Shown here in pieces: positions 33,334 to 43,814 of a stretch of DNA of 64,000 bases. Made by a program: the position numbers and the translations under genes. The notes beneath the pieces are model-generated. The model saw nothing but the letters and a program-made list of their open reading frames with translations, was not told the origin of the DNA and ran no database searches. Source of the DNA: Neopestalotiopsis rosae (taxonomy: Eukaryota; Ascomycota; Sordariomycetes; Amphisphaeriales; Sporocadaceae); NCBI GenBank assembly GCA_023078685.1, contig JALGAS010000001.1:4092001-4156000 (forward strand), given 5' to 3'. The stretch's first letter is position 1. Every line of letters begins with the position of its first letter.

Positions 33334-35482
33334 TCAGATATCAAAACCCCACAGCCTGGCCCAGTCGTCAGCTGTTTGAGTAGGCTCGTTCTGACGCGTC
33401 AGGTAATAAGCTAGTCCGCCTAGAACACCAATACCGCCAAGCACCTCCAGTGCGATCCAACCTTTGGTTTTGAGATCAGTGAGTACTTGAAGCAGACCAA
33501 GGGGATCTTGATGTTGGCTCGTCTTCTTCGCTGCGCTGCCTTGTCTCCTTCTCCTGCGAACAGGGCTTTGCCCATTGTGCCGACACGTTGGGACAATGGT
33601 GCCGCTTGCAACACACTCGTTGGGCCACGTATCTCGTTCACAGCTTGCTGCAATCTCATGCCGCGCCCTCTCGTGTGCGAGACTTCTTTGGAGATCTGCT
33701 GCCCAGTCGACCAGCTCTATCCGGCGGGCAGCATTGTCAACATGATAAGCATGGTGTTGAGTAACTCGTGCCATTGTCAATGGTGCCCGGCTTATGAGCG
33801 CCCCTGTCCCTGGGCTCAGAGGTTGATAAAGATGCCTTAATCTGGAGGGTGACGCATCATCACGCCACTGCAAGTACTTCTTTGCTGCTGAATGCCTCAA
33901 CCAGGAAGATCCACTGGGGCTGAACATATGGCTTATCAGGAAACTGAGCTCGGAAGAAGCAAGTGGTTGGACGTAGTCAGGACTCATGAGAAGACTGGCA
34001 TCCATGACATCATGGTCAGATCCAGTTGCGCTCGACACAGCGTATGGAGCTGTCGGCAATGTCGAGTCTGCTTGTAGTGTCGAGCCCGTAGTGAAGCTAA
34101 AGAAACTGATTTCATTTTCACTAAGTTGATTCCGTATCTGCTGTTTGCAGAGAGCCCGTTCGTCGACACTCATGGTGTCTGACTGAGCCAAGAGCGGAAT
34201 GACATTTGTCAATGATGATAGTCGCTTTAAATATTCAATATCGACAGGGCTCAGGCCTAAATAAGGTGAGAATAAGTCCAGGCTGGTGGTGCAAGATGAT
34301 GTTACTTACTGCGTTGTATCAGGTAAAGCACAACATCGACCTGCAAGCCGCCGCCGCCTCCAAGAAGGTTGAGCCGTTCAAGCTCGCTCAACTCATCGGT
34401 ATATACCTTGCTCAGATGTGACTCTACATATTCGACACACGGTACAATAGTTTCCATTGCCTGTTGTGGTAAGCATATCGCGGCAACTGGCAGGTGACCC
34501 TGAAACTTACTGATGGACCTGGTCTATATCCAGGCGTATCCACAAAACATATGTTTCGATCGAGGACCTGATCGCCCAGGCTCTTTCGCCGCTGGCTGGA
34601 AGTCTCATGTCCAAGTTCAGCCCACCATTCAGGGTATGATTTTGTGCTACCAAATATTTCACAGATTGCTTCAGTTCTTCCTGAATTTCGTCCTCGGAGT
34701 GGCGGCCGCGGTGACGGTCTCACAGCTACCCTGGACGGTCTCCTGGACCCTGCTTGAGGGACGATTGGATCGACATGAACAATGTGTTCACAGGTCTGCA
34801 CAATAGATTTGAGCAGCGAAGTTTTGCCGGTTTTGGATGCTCCCGCACAAAGGACCTTGAGGCGTCCTAGACTCTTGCCCGTAGCAGTGAAGGGGCGTCG
34901 GCTGGGCATTTTTATACTTGGCATGACGAGCTGGGGGGCACTACCGCTGTCAACCATGTCAACGGCCGAGTTCCCGATTACAGGCTCATCGTCATCAAAG
35001 CTGATTGCATTTGCTGATACCGAACCAACAAATGAGTTTCGTCTCGAAGAAGGGCCGCTTACGAGCGAGCCAGTGACGGACGTGCCTAGAGTGATGGGAG
35101 TTATCGGTCGCGACAGGGGAGCATGTTGGTAACTTGAAGATGCCGGCACCGGCGTCGGGCTAGGCAGAGATACGGTTGACAAGGGGGAATACATGGAGCC
35201 AGAGTCCATTTCAGGTTGTATGGAAGCGCTCCTGGGCTGATCCGATGCCATATCGTCTCTCTCGCAAGCCAGGATATGGCCAGAACCTGCTAGCTTTCGG
35301 GTGTCTCTCATCTGAGAGCCGGCGACACTGGGCTGGTCCAGGTAAGAGTCAATAAAGGATTCATCCGCCAAAAAGAATGACATTTGGCTGCTGCTGGTCG
35401 ACGCAAGGTTGGCCGAAGCCCCCAGGTCGTCATCAGTTGATCGTTGACGCACAAAGGCGTCGTCGCCAGGCAGAGGTCGCAT
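33334..35482 (-). CDS. Septin-type G-domain protein with C-terminal membrane segment
   Basis: Three exons on the minus strand: 35482-34511, 34460-34310 and 34256-33334; 681 residues. A Ser/Pro-rich N-terminal half precedes the P-loop GASKTGKT at 214-221. The G3 motif is DTPG (315-318). Then come a septin-like LSPVDIEYLKRLSSLTNVIPLLAQSD stretch, where AQSD stands in the place of the septin G4 AKAD, and a long C-terminal region. A single hydrophobic segment (about 641-661, ALEVLGGIGVLGGLAYYL) lies near the end, suggesting tail anchoring. Classical septins lack such a segment and end in a coiled coil, so this is a divergent, septin-related GTPase rather than a core septin. Nucleotide binding is likely; filament formation is uncertain. 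A start-stop ATGTGA lies just upstream. Confidence 0.83.
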
Positions 35483-36885
35483 CGTCACGTTCACATCTAC
35501 GGGGGAAGGGAGATAAGGCTAGCTGGAGTAGAGTATGGTTTCAGAGTGCTTGAGCACTACGAGAGGTATTCCAATATTGGAAGATGGGAGATGTGTCACT
35601 CAATAGAAGAGAACCGTAATCCGACTAGATGTTGGCCAATGTTGATAGATGGAAAAGGTCATTAAGGGATCATGCATTCATAGATAAGTAGGTAGGTAGG
35701 CAGGTAATGTAGGGTTGGGCAGGCTGTTGGAGTGATCACAGGCAAAGGGACACGGCACGGCACTGATAAAGGGTCACCCCGCATCGCATCATTACCTAAC
35801 TAAGGGTAATATAGTGCCTCGACCCCGGCCAGGTCAGACTACCCAGGTGCCAGCTACGTAGCTAAGGTTAGGTGGTCCCCTGCTCCAATACATGGTACTC
35901 CACGCTCCATACATAAGAGGGGTTATGCGGGACAAGAATCGCCGTCGCTTTGAGTGTCGACCAGTGAGAGAACAGGAACGAGAGGCCATGACAGGCGGTA
36001 AACGTATGTTCTGTGCAGCACTGCGGCCACAACAGCAGTCGCGCTGTTTCTCAGACCTAAACATCGGTTGGAAACTGAATCCAATGATCCGCGTCTGGCA
36101 TATGAGCTGCGTTAGGGTGAACAATGAGGCAAAATGTAGGGGACGTTGAACTTGAAAGTTTATAGCCTGCTCAGAATTCAGGTTGTCACTGCAGTAGTCG
36201 ACGGTTTCCAGGTATTCACCAAGCCATTGACACTGCCTAAAAGTGTCCCAGGGTTCTCATGTACCTAAACTACAGAACCTTCCTGCCGATTAGATTACCT
36301 CCAACACAAATGTGCCCGACCTAGCGGGTGCTAGCCACTATCAAACCACTAGGAGCGACGATGCTCAAACTGCCCGCCCATTGCCCCTCATTGGGAATCA
36401 CCGCAGGTATCGGAAGTTTTGTTTGGGCCTTTAGCAGTCGGCCACACTAGCAAACGACTCGTCAGCTTCTCAAACTTCTCTTCATTCAAGCCATCTTGCA
36501 GAGGTTACACTTGTTTTCTTCGTGTCAACGCCGGCTTATCGAGCACTCGAATATCTATTCAGTTCCGTCTTACAGGGCCAACTAATATTTTCCTGCCTTG
36601 GGTTTCTTCAGCCTCCGTCCGACTGACGCAACGACTGTTACCATAGAATCGTCGCCGTATCGCCAAATTCGCCCATCGCCGGCGGCGGACAAGAACAAAG
36701 CTGCCTTGCTCAACTGGACTCAAGTCTGCGCACCGACCGACTCGACATCACAGCAGAGAAGCTCCTACACGAGTCCGGCCACTGTTCTCTTTGGTTAGAA
36801 CACCATCTTGAAGAGGCCCTATTCCCGCGACCCTTCCATCTTCAATACGTTCCAGCTTGTATCGTCCTCACCTACAGCTTCAACC
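35483..36885. promoter_or_regulatory. Divergent promoter region, septin-type gene (-) / PHO85 (+)
   Basis: 1.4 kb between two start codons. A run of taggtagg units lies at about 35685-35706. The 300 bases before PHO85 are C/T-rich leader. No gene recognised. Confidence 0.55.
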
Positions 36886-37958
36886 ATGGACCCTAAGAGA
36901 CACCCCAGCTCGTTCCAACAGCTGGAGAAGCTGGGCGAGGGCACATATGCTACTGTACGTTGAGCATCTGTCAACGTCGGGCTGCAGCACGCACAAGGTC
37001 GTCATGCCAACTAACATGGCTTGCTTCCAAATAGGTTTTCAAGGGCCGAAATCGTCAGACGGGCGAGCTAGTGGCATTGAAGGAGATTCACCTCGATAGC
37101 GAGGAGGGAACACCATCCACTGCCATTCGAGAAATCTCCCTCATGAAGGAGCTCAAGCACGAGAACATAGTCGCACTCCACGATGTCATCCACACAGAGA
37201 ACAAGCTTATGCTAGTCTTTGAGTACATGGACGGAGATCTTAAAAAGTACATGGATAATAACGGCGATAGAGGCGCCCTCAAACCCCATGTCATCAAGTC
37301 CTTCATGTACCAACTGCTAAAGGGCATTGACTTCTGTCACCAGAATCGTGTCTTGCATCGAGACCTCAAGCCTCAGAACTTGCTAATTAGTCCCAAGGGC
37401 GTGCTGAAGCTCGGCGACTTTGGTCTGGCGCGCGCCTTTGGTATTCCTGTCAACACATTCTCCAACGAGGTTGTGACGCTGTGGTATCGCGCCCCAGATG
37501 TGCTTCTGGGTAGCCGAACCTACAACACTAGCATTGATATCTGGTCAGCCGGATGTATCATGGCCGAGATGTACACAGGCCGGCCGCTTTTCCCTGGCAC
37601 AACCAACGAAGACCAGATCATCCGCATTTTCCGCATCATGGGCACGCCCACTGAGCGAACATGGCCAGGCATCACCCAGTTCGCCGAGTATAAGCCCAAC
37701 TTTCAGATGTACGCGACCCAGAATTTGCAGGCCATCCTGCCGCAGATTGACCAGTTGGGCATCGATCTCCTCCAAAGAATGCTAGTATTACGCCCCGAAC
37801 ACAGAATCAGCGCACATGATGCCCTGCAGCATCCATGGTTCGGCGACATAGTGCAGCAACAAATGATGCAGCAGCAGCAAGCAATGCACTCACAAACTAG
37901 AGGGTACTCATCACAAATCCCCATGCCATCTCAGTCAGCTTACGAAGGTGGATATTAG
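36886..37958 (+). CDS. PHO85: Cyclin-dependent kinase Pho85 / CDK5-like
   Basis: Two exons, 36886-36954 and 37035-37958; 330 residues. The ATP loop GEGTYATV spans the intron. Lys39 (VALKE) is the ATP-contacting lysine, and the cyclin-binding helix is PSTAIRE at 50-56. [17 protein letters not shown] and the activation segment [11 protein letters not shown] follow, then [11 protein letters not shown]. The C-terminal tail is Gln/Met-rich (QQQMMQQQQ) and is an addition to the kinase core. Pho85-type kinases pair with Pcl cyclins and set the response to phosphate, carbon source and cell polarity; the Aspergillus relatives are PhoA and PhoB. The assignment to Pho85 rather than Cdc28 rests on the [21 protein letters not shown] segment. 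Confidence 0.95.
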
Positions 37959-38674
37959 GTACAATCAATAGCGCAATTGCAAGAACACAGACTTCGCCGT
38001 AACAGGTCTGGTCTTCGCGAACGAAGGAACAACTAGCAAGTGGCTGGAAAAGCGCCGAATGCCAGGTATATTCACATAGGCAGCCTGGACAATGCTGGCG
38101 AGTGATGGAAGGCAAACACTCAGCGTCGACTCAGAAGTGGCTTGAAAAGCAAAGGGAGGTTTCTCTATAATCCAGTACACTTAAGTGGCTGGGTAAGTAT
38201 GATGCGATGGGAAGTGGAAGGCGTTGACAGATCTATTCAGTGGCATATTTAGATTGCGTTCCTGGTCCGTAGAGTTGGATGACGTTGTGATGAATCAATA
38301 ATCATAATAATACCCAAGGAGTTGTAGCATGCACAGCAGCAAGACTGTGAAGACTGGGCGGCATTCGGCTCGTCTGTGGTTCTTTTACACTTTGAGACTA
38401 TAGTTGGCGAGAGCCCAGTAACACGGCACAAGGACTCATTATGGCAATGAGTGTTATCGAATAAGTCGAAATCAACTTTGATTTAGTCACCTTCACAGCT
38501 CCGAAAAGGTATTTCATGTATATCTGTGAAAGCAAGGCTCATGACTTAAAGACAATTACTAATCATACGTATATATGTATATGTTTTGGGACTTGTGGTC
38601 TAGACGCTCTGGCGCTCAGAAAACAGAGCAAGCAAACATTGTTTGCAGCGTGAATACAAAGTTCAGCAAGACTC
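37959..38674. other. Convergent 3' region PHO85 / GTR2, no gene seen
   Basis: 716 bases containing the two 3' ends; AT-rich, with tatatgtatat near 38570. Confidence 0.55.
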
Positions 38675-39974
38675 TCATTTCGGCTTGGTAATCTCAAAGA
38701 ATTCCTTCAAGCCTTCTACCACTACATCGACGTTCATGTTGACGAGGGGCATTTTCTCATAGCTGTCCTCCTTCATGATGGCAACGAGCGCCAAGTACTT
38801 GTCAACTTCGCGCAACATAATGGGCCGGTTGCCGTCAGTCAGGACCATGCAGCTTTCCGCCCAATTGCTAGCGACCTGGTCCTCCAGTTTCTGATTCCAT
38901 GGTTCACCCTCGAGGACTTCCCGGTAGCCCTGTGAGCGTGGCCAGCTGCCGTACACCTCGGTAAGGTCGATAATCACGTCAATGTAATCCGAGCATATTT
39001 CATAGCTGGCCATATCTGCCGGGGCACTATCCGTGGCAATGTATATCTTTGACAAGACATCAAACAGGTATGCCTTTTCGAAGCGGCACGTTCGGCAAAG
39101 ATTCGTGAGCATTGCTTCGAGACTTCCGAGGCGAGGAATCAGCTTCTGAATCACCTTGCTGAAAGCCTCGAATATGCTGTGGTTGTAAATGCTGGTTTGG
39201 TGAAAACGAATGGGGACATTGTCGAAACCATGGTCAGACATTTCGTCTTGGATGCGAATGGTGATATCCCGCTGAATATCCATCTTGTAGTCGTCAGACA
39301 GTCCGTCCACCTTGTGAATGAAGACCTCGATCTTGATGTTGGGGAATCTGCTCTGGAGATTGAGGATGGTGACATTGAGCCGAGCGACCGCCTCCATGTA
39401 GTCGTCTTGAGCATCAATCACCCAAATGAGAGCCCCTATCTCTCCAAACATGGCGTCAATGTCAAAGGTGGGATTCTCAAAAATGTCAATTTGACCCGGA
39501 AAGTCCCAGACTTGAAAGTCCATAAACGACCTGACAAGGAGCTAAGCAATGAGATCTCACGACAGGGAGGGCCAAGACTTACGCCATCGAGTCTCTTTGG
39601 ATACGGGCCGTGGATTCCAAGAATAAAGTCTCGCTTGGTGGCAATTTGTGGAAAACAACGCTCGATATCGAAGACTTGCCACTCCTGGGCTGCATTAGAT
39701 TCCCGGCGCCTCAAAGCTGGTAAGCAAGACATTACCTTCTTTGACCCATCAACAGCAGCCGGGGCTTTCCTTTCGTTGGCGGCCCCGGATTGAGTAGTTC
39801 TGGCGCCGCAGCGCCATTCCTGGGTTGTTGACCCTGTCGAAGTCGATTCTGTTCAACCACACGTTCAAGATTTAGCTGAGCTGGACTGAGCGAACTTGAT
39901 CCTCCTTCACTGGTTTGACGGGCACCTCCCAACTCGGGAGTAATGTCCCACCCACTGAGCCGAGAGGCCATCAT
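38675..39974 (-). CDS. GTR2: Rag-family GTPase Gtr2 (RagC/D type)
   Basis: Three exons on the minus strand: 39974-39736, 39684-39583 and 39530-38675; 398 residues. The P-loop is GQRRSGKSS starting at Gly77 and is split by the first intron. [19 protein letters not shown] is the Rag signature, followed by FQVWDFPGQ (G3, in the RagC/D form) and [11 protein letters not shown], where HKVD is the guanine-specificity motif. The C-terminal roadblock domain extends to the end. Gtr2 forms a heterodimer with Gtr1 on the vacuole, tethered by the Ego complex, and activates TORC1 in response to amino acids. The N-terminal 70 residues are a Ser/Gln-rich extension. Two ATGs in a row begin the frame; the first was taken. 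Confidence 0.94.
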
Positions 39975-42169
39975 GCGTCACCCTTAGATATAAACGGATA
40001 AGGAAAAATAATCTGGTGCGTTGAAGAGAAAACTGGCAAGGTGAAAAAGTTGTTTGGGCTCTCAAAATTCGGTGCCGTCAGAACTCTCTGGTCGTGCCGC
40101 GACTGCGCCCAAGCAATTTTCCTAGCAACTTTTTCAAGTCGCCGATTTCGTCCAAAAGGTTGACCTCGTCGTTGTCAAGAGAGTAAAGTGAGAGTATTTC
40201 GACCTCAGAAGGACCCGATATCCGTCCTTGGCGGGTGAGCAAAACTGTTGCCGGGGCTGCCGGACGTCAAGGCTCGAATAAGGCGGCGAGCTGGCCGCCA
40301 CGCTCAGAAGACGATAGTGTCAGGACGAGCGCACATGTTAGGCAAGACATGAAGCCATTCATATAGAGGATCCAGTTGCTGTGCCATGTTGCCGTGCGCG
40401 ACGTTTTCGACGTGTATGCTGGACTGATTGCGTACCCTCGTATTTTCGAGAAGAGAAGAAAAAGTAAATGGCGGCTGACCTCATCGTTCCACGAACAGGC
40501 GGCCTGAGATTCAGCTCAGGAGATGACTCAATGTGCAGGGCTATCACGCTCGGGCCTGCCTGCGCCGTCTGCCTGGTCCTGTCGTTTACGTCGATCCAAT
40601 TGCTTCAGATTGTCGCGGGAAAGCCGCAGGCATAAGATGAACAAGTATCATTTTAGGAACCGTGTTCGAGCGGCTTTGTACCACTGGGCAGACAAGCTTG
40701 GGGGAAATGTTTCCCTGCACCAGAGATAGACGCGTGCAAGGGAATTCGAAGATGCAGAAAAGTTTCGGATGAGAGAAATTGAGAGAGGAAATATTGTCTT
40801 ACCTCCATGACTGCAGCACTTTGTAAACTGTCCCCCTATGACCCTAGACGTCCAGTCGAGGGATCCTGCTAAGCACTCCTTCCACGGCAGCTAAAGCCGT
40901 GCCTTTACGTTGGGCCGCAACGAACCACCTCCTTTATCACCCTGGTTGGTTTGGGGGTTTCAAAGGAGCGCCGTCCTGGGCGACCTTTTCGATAAGATGG
41001 GCCTGGCCTGACTTGGGGCCTTGGATCGTCTTGCAAATAAATCCTTCCGGACCGACTGACGTTGGGTTGTACGGAGAATTGTTTGGCTCCAAGAGGGGGT
41101 AAAAAGCCCGAGTACAAGGTAACGATTATCTTGTGTGTTGTGAATAGACGCCGTGCGTTGGATTACACGTTTGACGAGCCCAGCAATCACCCAACAGACG
41201 GCAACGACAACAAACTTCAGACGTCCGTCTCACGAGGCTGAACACCAAGATGTCGGTACAAACGACCCGCAACACGCAGACAGCTGCGCGAGAGATGGGG
41301 CAGAGGGTTGCTGTGTGCCTTTGGTATCTTTGGTATGGATGAGATGGGCCAGCGGACGAAGGGTTCCAATTGAGCTACTGCCAGCGTAGGTTGGTGCGTC
41401 TGCTGAGCCCCAAAGCGACGGGCGATATTGTATTGTGACACTGCCTGGACTGCGCAAAAACCTGCGTCGACAGGCCAGGGTGATCTGAAAGACTCAAGTG
41501 AATTGAGAGGTCAAAGCCGCCAATATTCATGAGAGAGAATGCAGTATTTCAAGGTTACTTTCGGATATGCGAGGCTGATGGAGTCAAGCGACAAGTGGGT
41601 GGTCTGGTGTGGGGGAAGACGGCATGTGAGGCTAATACCGGCACAGTGCGCACTTTTAGGAATTTGTACGGGATCTCGATTTGTCTAAAGTAAGTGGGCA
41701 GGTACCAGCGAGAACCAGAAGCTAATAAGTGCTGTCAATTCGGAGCATGTACGTGAATATGGAGAGTATACTTTTTATAAGCATAACGAATCAAGACACC
41801 TGGGCAAAGGTACCTAGTAACACGTTAATTTACCTGTACACGGCAAACGAACTGATGCACAAGCCTCATCTTTCGGTTCTGGAATTGACATACAGACATG
41901 CAACTCGGGGTTCATGCAATTGTCCTAGGTAAATACTCTGTATGTAATTTTACAGTGACGTCAGTTGGCTTCCTCGATGTTTGGCTCAGATGATTGCGCT
42001 TGACTTTCTGTCATGTATAGTCCACAACATGGTTACTGTATGTATTTTAGATATGTTTCCAGGGTTATTGATAACCGCAAGAAACCAGACATATCAGGCA
42101 CGTACCTAGGCTACCTGAATTTCACAAAGAATGAGAGTTAACGTCTCTGCCTCGCAATGTATTCTTCCC

Positions 42170-42203
<34 letters not shown>

Positions 42204-42464
42204 GCTAAATGCTTTAGACGTTGTGATCAATACGGATGCAAGAAGAGAAATGGTCCTTAAGAGGTTGAGATTTACGGGCTATGCTTCTGAACCCAGAACT
42301 CCGAAGCTGTCCAGTGGCTTCAAGAAAAGACATAACAAATTAGTCCGTGACTTGCCAGACTTGGATTTGAAAACAAAATTTCCCCATTTGAATGCTCCTC
42401 CAAACTCCATACTCCTGCACTCTTATGCACCTGTCTGCTGATGAAGAACTTATATGCCAGGGCT
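39975..42464. other. Intergenic, 2.5 kb, no gene seen
   Basis: GTR2 promoter side and 3' side of the MIF-family gene. Several 60-90 codon frames overlap on both strands without coding character. Contains the T32 run at 42171-42202. Confidence 0.55.
42171..42202. repeat. Poly-T run of 32 bases
   Basis: Thirty-two consecutive T, 263 bases beyond the stop codon of the MIF-family gene. On the minus strand (the gene's strand) it reads as poly-A, so an inserted retro-transcribed tail or a plain slippage run are both possible. Confidence 0.9.
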
Positions 42465-43814
42465 TCATTTGGTCAATGGCGTGGCGCTCTTTACACGTCT
42501 TTCTTTGCTCAGGGACTTGCCCGCAAACAAGGCCGTCACGAAGCTTTTCCGGCGGGTTGCCGTCTTGACTGGCTTCTCCTCGGCCAGTGCACTAGGCGGG
42601 TCTGCCGGCGGAGTGAGAGGATGCTCGGGGATAGCAGTGGCGATCATGGGAGTGTCGCCCGTACTGGCTGGTGGAGTAGGCAGTGCATCCGGACCTGGGC
42701 TTGGGTTTATGGCCGTGTTTGTTTTCGAGTTGAGAGAAGCGAGAGACTATTTGTTCTTCCACATCAGCTAGGTCGTCGGGACAGGACATGGCAGTGGAAG
42801 GGGTACAAATTGCTAATAAATGTAGGGGGAAGATGGGGAGCAGACTTACACGGACACTAAGCCTCTTGCTCTTTAGTGGTTTCGTTGACGACTCGCGGCC
42901 CTGCTCAACCTCGTCCGCTGTCACTTTATCCAGCTCGTCCAACTCGCCAGCGACCGTCTTCCCACAATTGGCGACGTCTTCTTCAGGCGTGGCGACGAAT
43001 CTAACGTATCCCCTTGCAGGCACAACCCCCAGGCTCTCCTGGATTTGCTTTTGGATGAGGGCTGCATTTCTCTTGTTCATGGTTGGTTGCACCATATCTG
43101 GCAATGCGAATATCGACAAGGTGTATGCCCTATTTACCCAATTCGGAATTAGCTGGATCTCCAATACTATACAATGTTGCGCTCTTGAGAACAAGCAGGA
43201 ATTGCTTACGGGTCAAAAGAGCCACCAAACATCATGCAACATCCATGTTGTAGGCTGATTACAATAGATGACATGGATCTTTGGTATCTGTTGGATAGAT
43301 GATATGATAGATCTGTGATGAAGGTGAATTCATCTTGTATCTGCTCAAGTCTGTCAGGAACAAAGCAATAAGCACCCAAGAATGGAAGCCGCCATCAAAC
43401 AGACCGGTATATGTGCAGACTACTTACAATGACATTGGTGCGCAGCTCGGCCAGTACAATAGCTTCGTTCCGCACTCGATCTTTGGTGGAATCCATCTCT
43501 CGACCAGCGGCAAACTCATTCTCGTAGTATTGGCTTCTCTTCTTGGACAGGCCCGGCTGGCGCAGTGACCTGCGATGGTGAACCATATCTCCCGGAGGTG
43601 GCCGGTCAATGTTCCTCATGACATGATTTCCTTCGACAATGTTGGATCTGGATGGACGCAGTAGCTGGGCTTTGCGCTGCGCAAAAGATAGATTGGCTGG
43701 GGAGACACCACTGCCATCGTGCCGGAGAGGCGGGTTGGTCGCAGGTTTATAGGGCAAATGGGACCTGAGAATCAGACTCCCGTTTGAAGGCGACTGCTGC
43801 TGCTGCTGCACCAT
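42465..43814 (-). CDS. MIF/D-dopachrome-tautomerase family protein with long extensions
   Basis: Four exons on the minus strand: 43814-43428, 43340-43210, 43129-42850 and 42746-42465; 359 residues. The MIF fold covers about residues 120-240: AELRTNVI, then FITDLSYHLSNRY, CMMFGGSFDPAYTLSIFALP (the family's FGGS motif) and ALIQKQIQESLGVVPARGYVRF. The N-terminal 115 residues and the C-terminal 120 residues (Pro-rich, ending KSFVTALFAGKSLSKERR) are extra. In animal MIF the catalytic base is Pro1, exposed after Met removal; here the equivalent position is an internal Val, so canonical tautomerase activity is unlikely. The last exon's frame was chosen because it is free of stops and Pro/Ser-rich coding-like; its acceptor is aaatag. 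Confidence 0.82.

Noticed and set aside
32894..33379. Plus-strand frame with a hydrophobic N-terminus
   Set aside because: AT-rich 3' sequence of the septin-type gene; after the first 20 residues the composition is not coding and it overlaps the last exon.
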